Below, piece by piece: positions 52,800-61,642 of a stretch of 64,000 nt of DNA. This DNA is from JBMNKL01 sp050952225 (GTDB lineage Bacteria > Bacillota > Clostridia > Acetivibrionales > DTU013), in the NCBI GenBank assembly GCA_050952225.1, contig JBMNKL010000001.1, positions 496,001 to 560,000 on the forward strand, written 5' to 3'. The notes below the pieces were generated by a model. That model saw nothing but the letters and a program-made list of their open reading frames with translations. It was not told the DNA's origin and ran no database searches. The position numbers and the translations under genes were made by a program. Position 1 is the stretch's first letter; each line of letters starts with the position of its first letter.

Positions 52800-53938
52800 A
52801 TGGCAAGTGTTAAGTTGAAAAACGTTTATAAGAGATTTGAGGGCGGCGTTGTTGCTGTCAGCGATTTCAACCTGGACATTGAAGACAAGGAGTTTGTCAT
52901 TCTTGTGGGGCCTTCCGGCTGCGGTAAGACGACGACACTGAGAATGGTTGCCGGCCTTGAGGAGGTTACGGAGGGCGAAATCTACATAGGTGACAGGCTT
53001 GTCAATGATGTCCAGCCGAAAGACAGGGACATTGCGATGGTTTTCCAGAACTACGCCCTGTATCCTCACATGACCGTGTTCGACAACATGGCATTTGGGC
53101 TGAAACTCCGCAAGACTCCGAAAGATGAAATCAGGAGAAGGGTTCACGAAGCGGCCAAAATACTTGAAATAGAACATCTGCTCGACAGAAGGCCGAAGGC
53201 GCTTTCAGGCGGTCAGCGGCAGAGGGTCGCTCTTGGCCGTGCCATAGTGCGTGATCCAAAGGTATTCCTCATGGATGAGCCCCTGTCCAACCTTGACGCA
53301 AAGCTAAGGGTACAGATGAGGCTTGAAATCACAAAGCTTCATCAGAGGCTCAATACCACGTTCATATACGTTACTCATGACCAGACGGAAGCCATGACCA
53401 TGGGCACAAGGATTGTCGTTATGAAGGATGGATTTATCCAGCAGGTGGATACTCCGACTGCGCTTTATGACAAGCCGGCGAATATGTTCGTCGCAGGATT
53501 TATCGGCAGTCCGCAGATGAACTTCATCAATGCTGCAATAGAAAAACGCGGAAGATAGACATTTTCCTGAAATTTGGCGAGAATAATGAGATAAAACTTC
53601 CCGAAGCGAAAGCGAAAAAACTCGAAGGAACCGATTATGTCGGCAGAGAAGTTGTTATGGGCATCAGGCCTGAAAGCATCCACGACGAGGAGGCTTTCAT
53701 CGAGTCCATGCCCGACAGCGTTGTGACAGCCAACGTGGAGGTTGTCGAAATGCTCGGCTCCGAAACATTGCTGCATATGCATATCGGCGATATCCCAATC
53801 ACGGCGAGGGTCAATCCCAGAACGAAGACAAGGACCGGCGACGTGATAAAAGTTGCGTTCGACGCCAACAGGATACATCTTTTCGACAAGGATACCGAAA
53901 AAACACATGGTATAAACTGCATATATACTGACGATTAA
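52800..53938 (+). CDS. MsmX/UgpC-type sugar ABC transporter ATPase (frameshifted)
   Basis: ATG 52800 follows GGAGGG. Residues 1-240: Walker A GPSGCGKTTTLRMVAG, Q loop VFQNYALYPHMTVFDNMAFG, signature LSGGQRQRVALGRAIV, Walker B VFLMDEPLSNLDAKL, switch His in YVTHDQTEAMT. The first frame stops at TAG 53556-53558; the TOBE regulatory domain continues in another frame (GREVVMGIRPESIHDEEAFI) to 53938. Joined length, about 377 residues, is normal for MsmX-like ATPases that serve several sugar importers. No permease genes adjoin, which fits a shared ATPase. The break lies near 53,550. Confidence 0.88.
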
Positions 53939-53976
53939 AAGAGAGGCGGTCCTTTTCCCTTGACGCGCTCTCTTTT
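53937..53976 (+). terminator. Terminator after the ABC ATPase gene
   Basis: AAAAGAGAG (53937-53945) pairs with CTCTCTTTT (53968-53976); a T-rich tract follows at 53,983. Confidence 0.6.
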
Positions 53977-54189
53977 GCATTTAATTTTTCTCCCTTTTTA
54001 TGTATTCCATAAAATATTCCGATATAGTATAATAAAGTTTACAGTTGGTACCGCAGCAAAGCATTATCAATTTGCCGGGCAATGTTCCTTGCAATAGCAA
54101 ACGCTTCAGCGGGCTGTTACGGCGAGGATAGTTTATGGTTGTCAAAAAGTATCGGTAAATTGTATGGTTTGATATAAACGGAGGAAAAA

Positions 54190-55281
54190 GTGAAGCTGTT
54201 TCAGAGACTGATATGCCAATTTCACGAGTTTGTAGACGGATACTACGGTGTGATGGATGAAACAGGCCTGATCCTGGGATGTACGGACGAGTCGGTTACG
54301 GGCACTATTCACCCGTCTATTGAAGCTGTTATTGGCAATAACGGGATTTATCACGAGGAAAACGGGCAGCTTTTTCAAAAGATTTATATCAAAAACAGAC
54401 TCGAGTATATTGTGTTTATAAATGCTGAGGATGGGCACAGCAAGAGCCTTCTTGCAATGCTTGCGGTTAATGTTGCGAATTTAAGGAATTACCATGAGGA
54501 GAAATTCGACAAGAGTAATTTTTTCAAAAATATAATAACAGACAATATTCTTCCCGGCGATATCCAGTTCAGGGCTAAAGAACTCCATATACCATATAGC
54601 GCATTTAGGGCCGTATTATTGATAAAAACCGGGAAGGTCAAAGATATACAGTTATATGAAGTAATCCAGAGTCTTTTTCCAAAAAGGGGGAAAGACTTTG
54701 TAATTTCGCTGGATGACAGCAGCACCGTGTTAATAAAGGAATTAAAGAGCGCCGATGATAACGAGGAGGTTGACAAAACCGCCAAGGCGATCATTGATAC
54801 ATTGAATACCGAGGTGATGGTAAAGGCGCAGGCCGGAATTGGTTCCATCGTGGATAATATAAGGGATATAAGGCGTTCATACATGGAAGCGCAGACGGCT
54901 CTCCAGATAGGAAGCATCTTCGAAAACGACAAGGAAATCAACAATTACAACAATCTCGGTATAGGGAGGCTGATTTATCAACTTCCCACCACAATGTGCA
55001 AGTTATTTTTAAAAGAAGTTTTTAAAGTAGGTTCACTGGATTTGTTTGACCAGGAAACAATCAGGACGGTTCAGAAGTTTTTTGAAAACAACCTGAATGT
55101 CAGCGAAACGTCCAGGCAGCTTTATGTGCACCGCAATACGCTGGTGTACAGGCTGGATAAAATTCAAAAAATGACAGGACTTGACCTGAGAAATTTTGAT
55201 GATGCCATTACGTTCAAGGTATCAATGCTTGTGAAAAAATACCTTGATAAAGCTGAAAGCGCAAGAAGCGATATTATATGA
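54190..55281 (+). CDS. CdaR/PucR-type transcriptional regulator
   Basis: 363 residues from GTG 54190 behind GGAGG. The N-terminal part (1-110) is a small sensor domain (VDGYYGVMDETGLILGCTDE). The middle resembles the GGDEF-like or CdaR central domain (QAGIGSIVDNIRDIRRSYME). The C-terminus is the PucR HTH: FFENNLNVSETSRQLYVHRN, TLVYRLDKIQKMTGLDLRNF. Such regulators respond to small metabolites, often sugar acids or purines. It may control the preceding sugar ATPase or be independent. It precedes ftsE by 37 bp. Confidence 0.8.
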   Translation: MKLFQRLICQFHEFVDGYYGVMDETGLILGCTDESVTGTIHPSIEAVIGNNGIYHEENGQLFQKIYIKNRLEYIVFINAEDGHSKSLLAMLAVNVANLRNYHEEKFDKSNFFKNIITDNILPGDIQFRAKELHIPYSAFRAVLLIKTGKVKDIQLYEVIQSLFPKRGKDFVISLDDSSTVLIKELKSADDNEEVDKTAKAIIDTLNTEVMVKAQAGIGSIVDNIRDIRRSYMEAQTALQIGSIFENDKEINNYNNLGIGRLIYQLPTTMCKLFLKEVFKVGSLDLFDQETIRTVQKFFENNLNVSETSRQLYVHRNTLVYRLDKIQKMTGLDLRNFDDAITFKVSMLVKKYLDKAESARSDII

Positions 55282-55318
55282 GACAGCGAAAATTCCTGAA
55301 TAGTTGGGGAGTGTTGAA

Positions 55319-56026
55319 GTGGTCGAACTTAGGAATGTGTCAAAAACTTATCCCAACGGGACGGTGGCCTTGAGGGATGTAAGCTTGAAAATTGAAAAAG
55401 GCGAGTTCGTTTTTTTAGTCGGGCCAAGTGGTTCCGGAAAATCAACCCTTATAAAACTTTTACTTAAGGAAGAGGATGCAACGGAAGGAGAAGTCTACGT
55501 AAACGGGTACGATGTTACTTCCATGCCAAGGCAGGAAGTGCCGTACCTAAGGAGAAGCCTGGGAGTGGTATTCCAGGATTTCAGGCTGCTTCCGAACAAG
55601 ACGGTGTATGAGAATGTGGCATATGCGATGGTTATTACCGAAGCGCTTCCGAAGGAGATAAGAAGACAGGTGCCAATGGCGCTTGCGCTTGTCGGTCTGA
55701 GCAGGAAAGCCAATATGTATCCGGGGCAGCTTTCCGGGGGCGAACAGCAAAGAGTGGCGATGGCCAGGGCTCTGGTCAATAATCCTGCGCTCCTGGTGGC
55801 AGACGAGCCTACCGGCAACCTGGACCCTGAAACATCATGGGAAATAATAAAGCTGCTCAGCGAGATTAACCATAGAGGGACTACGGTTATCGTAGCCACA
55901 CATGAAAAATCCATTGTAGATGAGATGAAGAAACGGGTCATCGCTATCAATAAGGGAATGATAGTGATGGACCAGGAGAAAGGACTATACCGCTATGAAG
56001 ATAAGAACACTCAGGCATATAGTTAA
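55319..56026 (+). CDS. ftsE: Cell-division ATP-binding protein FtsE
   Basis: 235 residues. GTG 55319 (MVELRNVSKTYPNGTVALRD) is chosen because GGGGAG lies 7 bp upstream; TTG 55304 would include that site. ABC ATPase: Walker A GPSGSGKSTLIKLLL, Q loop VFQDFRLLPNKTVYENVAYA (typical of FtsE), LSGGEQQRVAMARAL, Walker B LLVADEPTGNLDPETS and ATHEK. With FtsX it transmits an ATP signal to an outside peptidoglycan hydrolase. It overlaps ftsX by 32 bp. Confidence 0.96.
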   Translation: MVELRNVSKTYPNGTVALRDVSLKIEKGEFVFLVGPSGSGKSTLIKLLLKEEDATEGEVYVNGYDVTSMPRQEVPYLRRSLGVVFQDFRLLPNKTVYENVAYAMVITEALPKEIRRQVPMALALVGLSRKANMYPGQLSGGEQQRVAMARALVNNPALLVADEPTGNLDPETSWEIIKLLSEINHRGTTVIVATHEKSIVDEMKKRVIAINKGMIVMDQEKGLYRYEDKNTQAYS

Positions 56027-56891
56027 GGAGGGCATGGTAAATACATACAGGAATAAGCTCATGTCGCTGGCCTCCGTCATAATAGTCGTGGCGTCATTGA
56101 TGGTCTTTGGCTTCTTTCTGTTGACGTCATATAATCTTGATGCAAATATAAGAATATGGAAAGAACAACCTCAAATCGAAGCATTTTGCTACGAGGGACT
56201 GGATGATACCCAGGTAAACCGTATTGAAGAAATTATAAAAAAGAATGATAAAATTGCCGAATATACAAAAATAACCGAGGAAGAGGCCTTTAAAAGAGCG
56301 CAGGAAAGGCTCGGAAAAGGCTCGAAGCTGTTGGAAGGGCTTAATGTGGTATTTCCCGTTTCCTTTATAATTAAGCTGAAAGATACGTCTTATAGCCAGG
56401 AAGTGGTTGAAGGACTGCAGAAAATCAGCGGTATTGATACCGTCAGCTATTCTCAAAACACAATAGACATAATTTCGCGGGTATCTTACTGGCTGAAGCT
56501 GGCCAGCAGCCTGTTGGTGACGGTATTCCTGATTGTCTCGATATTTATTATTTCAAATACGATAAAGCTCACCGTATTTGCCAGGCGCAGAGAAATTAGC
56601 ATTATGAAATATATCGGGGCAACAGATTGGTTTATACGCTGGCCTTTTATCGTGGAAGGTGTTATAATAAGTCTGATAGGAGCTTTGATATCGTTTATAT
56701 TGTCGGCCTATGGCTATAATACAATAGAGGAAAGGTTTTCACAGGATTTGTTTTTAGCTAATACGCAGCTGTTGGTGTTGGTAAAGATCAGGGAAGTATG
56801 GTCACAGCTTGCGTTGTTCTATTTTGCCATAGCGACTGCAGTAGGAGCGATAGGGAGCCTGATTTCGCTCCGAAAGCATTTACGGGTATAG
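55995..56891 (+). CDS. ftsX: Cell-division membrane protein FtsX
   Basis: 298 residues. Four helices: residues about 22-45, 170-195, 220-245 and 265-290. The large outside loop (45-165) contains PQIEAFCYEGLDDTQVNRIE and a typical FtsX-ECD pattern. The FtsX C-terminal block is FARRREISIMKYIGATDWFI, RWPFIVEGVIISLIGALISF. It partners FtsE and activates the PcsB-like hydrolase encoded next. Confidence 0.95.
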   Translation: MKIRTLRHIVKEGMVNTYRNKLMSLASVIIVVASLMVFGFFLLTSYNLDANIRIWKEQPQIEAFCYEGLDDTQVNRIEEIIKKNDKIAEYTKITEEEAFKRAQERLGKGSKLLEGLNVVFPVSFIIKLKDTSYSQEVVEGLQKISGIDTVSYSQNTIDIISRVSYWLKLASSLLVTVFLIVSIFIISNTIKLTVFARRREISIMKYIGATDWFIRWPFIVEGVIISLIGALISFILSAYGYNTIEERFSQDLFLANTQLLVLVKIREVWSQLALFYFAIATAVGAIGSLISLRKHLRV

Positions 56892-56956
56892 ATGAAAAAC
56901 CTTAGGCTTTATGCATCTATGCACGGGATAAATCTGGTACCTGGAGGGTTTAATTC

Positions 56957-58093
56957 ATGAAGCGATTGGTAACAGTGGTAATTGTAATTTCCTTGCTGGT
57001 GGCTTCTGCCGTTCCGGTAGTGGCTGATGAACTGAGCAAGGTAAAGAGCCAAAAAACGTATACCGACAATCGAATCAGTGAATTAAAAAAGAAACAGAAT
57101 GAAGAATTAAAGAAAAAATCGCAACTCGAACAGGAAAAGAAAAAAATAGCGACTGAGCAGGCTAATGAGAATAATGCATACCAGGAACTGCTCAAGCAGG
57201 TCAGGGACGCCGAGGAAAACCTGAGGCAGACAGAGGCTGCGCTTGCCGAAGCGGTGGCAAATTATAACAAGCAACGGGAGCTTGTTAAAACCAGGCTTAA
57301 GATTATGTATAAAAACTCAGGCACGACCATGCTGGATACGCTGCTTGAGTCAAAAAGCGTGATTGAGTTCTACGAGAGGCTCCAATACATGTCGGTCATT
57401 TCGAGATATGACAACAATATGATAGAAGAATTGAATAACGCCAGGCAGGAAGTTGAGTATAAGAAAAAGCTGCAGCAGCAGGCAAAAGAGAACCTGGAGA
57501 GAAAAGTCAATGAAAAGGAAGAGCGTCTCTCCCGGCTGAAAACTTCCAGGGCGCAGGTTGAAAATGAAATCGCCAGGAGCAAGGCAGCGATTGACAAGCT
57601 TGAAAAAGAAATCGATGCCCAGATAGCCGAGTCAAAAAGGCTGGAAAGCGTTATAAAGAATCTCTCCACCAGGAAAAAATATGTGGGAGGCTCCATGGTA
57701 TGGCCTGTTCCCAGTTCATATACCATAACCTCCTATTACGGCATGAGGAAGCATCCCATACTGAGGAAATATAAAATGCATACCGGCATCGATATTGCAG
57801 CCAGCAAAGGCGCCTCGATAGTTGCTGCAAACAGCGGTACGGTTATCATGTCGCATTATGATAAAAGCGGCGGTTACGGCAATATGGTCGTCATCGACCA
57901 TGGCGACGGGATCACCACCCTTTATGCGCATGCAAGCAAGCTCCTTGTAAAAGTGGGAGATGAAGTCAAAGCAGGCCAGACAATAGCAAAAGTAGGGAGT
58001 ACCGGTTTATCCACAGGGAATCACCTGCATTTTGAGGTAAGGGTAAATGGTGTCACTAAGAACCCGCTTTCATCCGGATGGTTGTCTAAATAA
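56957..58093 (+). CDS. PcsB/EnvC-like M23 peptidase with coiled coil
   Basis: 378 residues; GGAGGG before ATG 56957. Signal peptide (residues 1-24, VTVVIVISLLVASAVPVVAD). A long coiled coil covers 25-235 (LKKKQNEELKKKSQLEQEKK). The M23 lytic domain covers about 250-378 with HTGIDIAASKGASIVAANSG (metal His and Asp), VVIDHGDGITTLYAHASKLL and HLHFEV. It acts outside the membrane and hydrolyses peptidoglycan cross-bridges, gated by FtsEX. Order ftsE-ftsX-hydrolase-ctp is common in clostridia. Confidence 0.94.
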   Translation: MKRLVTVVIVISLLVASAVPVVADELSKVKSQKTYTDNRISELKKKQNEELKKKSQLEQEKKKIATEQANENNAYQELLKQVRDAEENLRQTEAALAEAVANYNKQRELVKTRLKIMYKNSGTTMLDTLLESKSVIEFYERLQYMSVISRYDNNMIEELNNARQEVEYKKKLQQQAKENLERKVNEKEERLSRLKTSRAQVENEIARSKAAIDKLEKEIDAQIAESKRLESVIKNLSTRKKYVGGSMVWPVPSSYTITSYYGMRKHPILRKYKMHTGIDIAASKGASIVAANSGTVIMSHYDKSGGYGNMVVIDHGDGITTLYAHASKLLVKVGDEVKAGQTIAKVGSTGLSTGNHLHFEVRVNGVTKNPLSSGWLSK

Positions 58094-58127
58094 GAAAAAA
58101 TATTAATCTAAAACGTTACTTGATTTT

Positions 58128-58158
58128 AACTCGGTTAAAAACCGGGTTTATTTATTTT
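58128..58158 (+). terminator. Terminator between the M23 peptidase and S41 peptidase genes
   Basis: AACTCGGTT (58128) pairs with AACCGGGTT (58139-58147), with one G-U, followed by TATTTATTTTG. Confidence 0.6.
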
Positions 58159-58205
58159 GTAGAGAGCATAAGATATATTGATTGACCCCGTAAGGAGAGT
58201 GCACG

Positions 58206-59435
58206 ATGGATAGGAAATTCTCAATTCGGCAGGTGGCTGCAATTGTAACGGCAGCCGTGACGGCTGCCGTATGCCTGACCATATTTTTGTTTTTTACGGT
58301 TAATTCATTCAGCAAAAGGTATATTATAAGTTTCGATGCAGATTCCGTAAATTATAAAAATATCAGCAAGTTCAACCGGGTAAGGGAAATTCTTAAAAAA
58401 GACTTCTATAGAAATATTGATGAAAACAAAATGATCGAGGGGGCCATAAACGGCCTCGTGGAATCTTTGAACGACCCTTACACCGTTTACTTCAACAAGG
58501 ATGAGATGAAAGCATTTATGGAAAAGTCCCAGGGGAGCTATGTGGGCATAGGTGTTACTGTCAATGTTGATGAGAACGGGCTTCTGACAGTAATTGAGCC
58601 ATTTGAGAATTCTCCCGCAAAATCTGCCGGTATAAAGCAGGGCGATAAAATTATAAGAGTTAATGATAAAGATGTGACAGAAATCCGGGATGAGAATATG
58701 ATAATAAGCATGATTAAGGGAAAAGAGAACACAAAGGTAAATATAACGGTATATCGCCCGGAAGAAAACAGGTACTTGCAGTTCGACATCGTAAGAAAGC
58801 GCATCAGGGTGTCAAATATTAAAAGTGAAATCCTTGATGGTGAAATCGGGTATACCAAGCTTGTCATGTTTGACACTGAAATAGCTAAATATTTCAAAAA
58901 TGACCTTAATAAAATGCTGAACAGGGGGATAAAAGGCTTGATAATAGACCTCAGGGATAATCCCGGCGGGTCATATGAGCAGGTAATTGAAATCGCTGAC
59001 AGCCTGCTTCCTGAAGGAATTATAGTGTATACCGAGGATAGAAACGGCAAAAAGAATGTTAGGAATTCCGACAAGAGAAATATCGGGCTGCCGCTGGCAA
59101 TCCTGACCAACGGCAATAGCGCCAGCGCGTCGGAAATACTGGCAGGTGCGATAAAGGACCATGCAAGGGGAACGATCGTTGGAACCAGAACGTTCGGAAA
59201 AGGGCTCGTACAAGAGCTAAAAATGCTTGATGACGGTTCCGGTCTTAAAGTGACCGTGTCAAGGTACTTTACGCCGTCAGGAGCTTGCATACATGGCAGC
59301 GGTATTGAACCGGATATCGTAATTGATGTGCCTGATGAATATAGAAACATGCCTGTTTCGCAAATACCCAGGAACGCGGATATCCAGCTTAAAGCCGCTA
59401 TTGAGGCGGTAAAAGGGGAAATTAACCCCGATTAA
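58206..59435 (+). CDS. C-terminal processing protease, S41 family (CtpA/CtpB)
   Basis: 409 residues; AAGGAGAG before ATG 58206. N-terminal signal anchor (residues 10-36). A PDZ domain covers about 105-190 (SYVGIGVTVNVDENGLLTVI, GIKQGDKIIRVNDKDV). The S41 core shows GLIIDLRDNPGGSYEQVIEI, the catalytic Ser in NGNSASASEILAGAI and Lys in VGTRTFGKGLVQ. It is an outside Ser-Lys protease. In Bacillus CtpB acts in sporulation signalling; here the link to FtsEX-PcsB suggests processing of wall-active proteins. Confidence 0.95.
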   Translation: MDRKFSIRQVAAIVTAAVTAAVCLTIFLFFTVNSFSKRYIISFDADSVNYKNISKFNRVREILKKDFYRNIDENKMIEGAINGLVESLNDPYTVYFNKDEMKAFMEKSQGSYVGIGVTVNVDENGLLTVIEPFENSPAKSAGIKQGDKIIRVNDKDVTEIRDENMIISMIKGKENTKVNITVYRPEENRYLQFDIVRKRIRVSNIKSEILDGEIGYTKLVMFDTEIAKYFKNDLNKMLNRGIKGLIIDLRDNPGGSYEQVIEIADSLLPEGIIVYTEDRNGKKNVRNSDKRNIGLPLAILTNGNSASASEILAGAIKDHARGTIVGTRTFGKGLVQELKMLDDGSGLKVTVSRYFTPSGACIHGSGIEPDIVIDVPDEYRNMPVSQIPRNADIQLKAAIEAVKGEINPD

Positions 59436-59503
59436 TGCATAAAAGGTTTTTTTCTCCGTAAAATAAGGAGTAAATTCATGAAAGATATGAGAGGCATGCA
59501 GAT

Positions 59504-59677
59504 ATGGAAAAAAACACGGACACATTGAAATTTGAAGTTGCAAGAGAACTGGGATTGGCTGAGAAAGTGCTTAAATTCGGGTGGAAAAGCCTGTCGGCAA
59601 AGGAAACGGGCAGGATCGGGGGCCTTGTATCAAAGAAAAGGAAGTTATTGCAAGGCTCAGAAAAGGGACATGTGTGA
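59504..59677 (+). CDS. Small acid-soluble spore protein, alpha/beta-type (SspF-like)
   Basis: 57 residues from ATG 59504 to TGA 59675-59677, with GAGAGG 8 bp upstream. The sequence contains LKFEVARELGLAEKVLKFGW, where KFEVA-RELG is the site usually cut by the germination protease, and the DNA-binding GRIGGLVSKKRK. Length and pattern match the short SspF group. It binds spore DNA and protects it from UV damage. It would be made in the forespore under sigma-G, and no sigma-A promoter is seen. Confidence 0.85.
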   Translation: MEKNTDTLKFEVARELGLAEKVLKFGWKSLSAKETGRIGGLVSKKRKLLQGSEKGHV

Positions 59678-59818
59678 AATAGTTACGAGCAGTTGATATT
59701 TCCGCGCGGTTTTGAATATAAAGCTCCGGTTATGGATAATATAATATTGCATGTGCTTATTGTAACAAGCAATGCAAAAGTACAAGTATTTTGTAGCGGA
59801 TTATGTAATCCTTGTTCA

Positions 59819-59848
59819 TTGACAAGCGGCAAAGCAATATGATAAACT
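59819..59848 (+). promoter_or_regulatory. Promoter of the cold-shock gene
   Basis: TTGACA (59819-59824), 18 bp, TAAACT (59843-59848), leaving a 5' leader of about 60 nt. Confidence 0.5.
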
Positions 59849-59913
59849 GTTTTTGGTTTTGGCAAGCAGTAATTATGCGGTCAACTCCAAGTTAATTTCA
59901 GGAGGTTTATGTA

Positions 59914-60117
59914 ATGCAAAAAGGAAGAGTAAAATGGTTTAGCGCGGAAAAAGGTTTTGGATTCATCGAGAGGGAAGACGGAAACGATGTTTTTGTACAC
60001 TACTCTGCAATTACCATGGATGGGTTCAAGACCCTGGAAGAAGGCTGCGAAGTCGAGTTTGATGTCGTCGAAGGTACAAAGGGACCTCAGGCTGCAAATG
60101 TGACTAAGGTTGTGTAA
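59914..60117 (+). CDS. Cold-shock protein (CspA family)
   Basis: 67 residues from ATG 59914 behind AGGAGG. Complete OB-fold: GRVKWFSAEKGFGFIEREDG (RNP1 region KGFGFI) and NDVFVHYSAI (RNP2 VFVHY), ending GPQAANVTKV. It binds single-stranded RNA and DNA and works as an RNA chaperone. Monocistronic, with its own promoter and terminator. Confidence 0.97.
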   Translation: MQKGRVKWFSAEKGFGFIEREDGNDVFVHYSAITMDGFKTLEEGCEVEFDVVEGTKGPQAANVTKVV

Positions 60118-60155
60118 ATAAAGTTAAAAGCTTTGACATATATCAAGCTGGCAGC

Positions 60156-60187
60156 AAAAACCCCGATATCGAAATATCGGGGTTTTT
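60156..60187. terminator. Bidirectional terminator of the cold-shock gene
   Basis: Five As, CCCCGATAT (60161-60169), a 4-nt loop, ATATCGGGG (60174-60182), and five Ts. Confidence 0.92.
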
Positions 60188-60297
60188 GGTTTCGTTATTT
60201 TTTTATGCGCTATGCTTGAATTGTTGAGCATGGGGGAGCAAGCCACAGAAAATACTAGCCCTTAGCGGGTAAACTAAATAAAGGATGCAAATTATTA

Positions 60298-60326
60298 TTG
60301 ACTTTGAAATATTATTTTTGTATACT
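60298..60326 (+). promoter_or_regulatory. Promoter of the five-tRNA cluster
   Basis: TTGACT (60298-60303), exactly 17 bp, TATACT (60321-60326), ending 28 bp before tRNA-Val. Confidence 0.7.
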
Positions 60327-60354
60327 ATTGATTGTCGCTCAGCACAATAAACGT

Positions 60355-60430
60355 GGGCGCTTAGCTCAGCTGGGAGAGCACCTGCCTTACAAGCAGGGGG
60401 TCATAGGTTCGAGCCCTATAGTGCCCACCA
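60355..60430 (+). tRNA. tRNA-Val (TAC)
   Basis: 76 nt with CCA; acceptor GGGCGCT/AGTGCCC, anticodon loop CTTACAA with TAC. Confidence 0.95.
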
Positions 60431-60483
60431 GCAGTTATCAGCTGCAAGTGGCATGATTCACAGACAACGGTATTGCAATATGT

Positions 60484-60560
60484 GGCCCGGTAGTTCAGTT
60501 GGTTAGAACGCTAGCCTGTCACGCTAGAGGCCGAGGGTTCGAGTCCCTTCCGGGTCGCCA
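60484..60560 (+). tRNA. tRNA-Asp (GTC)
   Basis: 77 nt with CCA; acceptor GGCCCGG/CCGGGTC, anticodon loop CTGTCAC with GTC, discriminator G as usual for Asp. Confidence 0.95.
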
Positions 60561-60659
60561 GCAATACGGCATAAAGGGCAAGAATCCAAGGAGGAGCGAA
60601 CCGCCAGGAAATAAAATGCGTTTTCGGTGGGGCGCACGAGGATTTCTGGCTCAGGTTAC

Positions 60660-60735
<76 letters not shown>

Positions 60736-60755
60736 AGCTTCTGCCATTTACACAC

Positions 60756-60830
60756 GCGGGATTAACTCAGTGGTAGAGTGTCACCTTGCCAAGGTGAAAG
60801 TCGCGAGTTCGAATCTCGTATCCCGCTCCA
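60756..60830 (+). tRNA. tRNA-Gly (GCC)
   Basis: 75 nt with CCA; acceptor GCGGGAT/ATCCCGC, anticodon loop TTGCCAA with GCC. Confidence 0.95.
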
Positions 60831-60932
60831 GACATACAAAGACCAGGCATGCAATAATTTAACGCAGTATTTCTATTGATGCATAACCGTAACAATTACG
60901 GCTCCGGGTGCATGCATGGTCTCTATTAACGC

Positions 60933-61007
60933 GGCGCCATAGCCAAGTGGTAAGGCAAGGGTCTGCAAAACCCTCACTCCCCGGTTCAAGTCCGGGTGGC
61001 GCCTCCA
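60933..61007 (+). tRNA. tRNA-Cys (GCA)
   Basis: 75 nt with CCA; acceptor GGCGCCA/TGGCGCC, anticodon loop CTGCAAA with GCA. Last of the cluster. Confidence 0.95.
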
Positions 61008-61010
61008 ATG

Positions 61011-61040
61011 ATACCAAGCCTTCCGAGGCCTGGTATTTTT
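61011..61040 (+). terminator. Terminator of the tRNA cluster
   Basis: ATACCAAGCC pairs with GGCCTGGTAT (one mismatch) around TTCCGA, followed by Ts. Confidence 0.75.
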
Positions 61041-61083
61041 CGTTGTAACGGCAAATGCCTGCAATTCTATCGACAGAATACCG

Positions 61084-61118
61084 AAAAAAAAAGCTTTCTT
61101 TTGAAAGCTTTTTTTTTG
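61084..61118. terminator. Second, symmetric A/T-flanked hairpin
   Basis: A nine-A run, GCTTTC-TTTT-GAAAGC and a nine-T run form a near-perfect palindrome, usable in both directions. It may also end azlCD transcripts or a readthrough product from the tRNAs. Confidence 0.6.
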
Positions 61119-61300
61119 GTTGGCTGCCTTGTCGATTTTATTCGGGAGATAGAGCTTGTTCATAGTACAGCACCCTCATCGTCGTTGCGCTTCCTTAAAG
61201 CTTAAGGATAGATGTAGTATTACAATTGCTGTGACCTGGACTCTTAGTGACTGATGCATTGTCCTGTTCGCAATGGTACATATAAACCAGTCAATGCGAA

Positions 61301-61642
61301 TCAAAAAGAAATGCCGGTAAATATCCTGACAAGAGCCATATAGCACAGGGTGCCGCAGCCAATGCTAAGGAGCGTATTCCTTTTCCAAAGGTGCAGCGCG
61401 GCGACAACCGCAACTGAAATCAGCCCGGGTACGCTTCCTGAAATCCGGGTGAAATCAATATCTTTAAGGCAATAGATGACCAGTGTGGCAATAATCGCGG
61501 CAGGAAGATACTTCCCCAGGTATACGACCTTTTCGGGGATTTCCTTTTTGTTTCCGAATATCAAAAATGGTGCAAACCTGACGGCTATTGTGCATATCGA
61601 AGCAACGGCAATACATAATAATACGTAAAGAGTACCCCTCAT
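61301..61642 (-). CDS. azlD: Branched-chain amino acid export subunit AzlD
   Basis: 113 residues. Four hydrophobic helices; the family pattern AVRFAPFLIFGNKKEIPEKV and YLGKYLPAAIIATLVIYCLK is clear. It forms the exporter with AzlC, and its start overlaps the azlC stop by one base (TAATG). Confidence 0.9.
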   Translation of the reverse strand: MRGTLYVLLCIAVASICTIAVRFAPFLIFGNKKEIPEKVVYLGKYLPAAIIATLVIYCLKDIDFTRISGSVPGLISVAVVAALHLWKRNTLLSIGCGTLCYMALVRIFTGISF

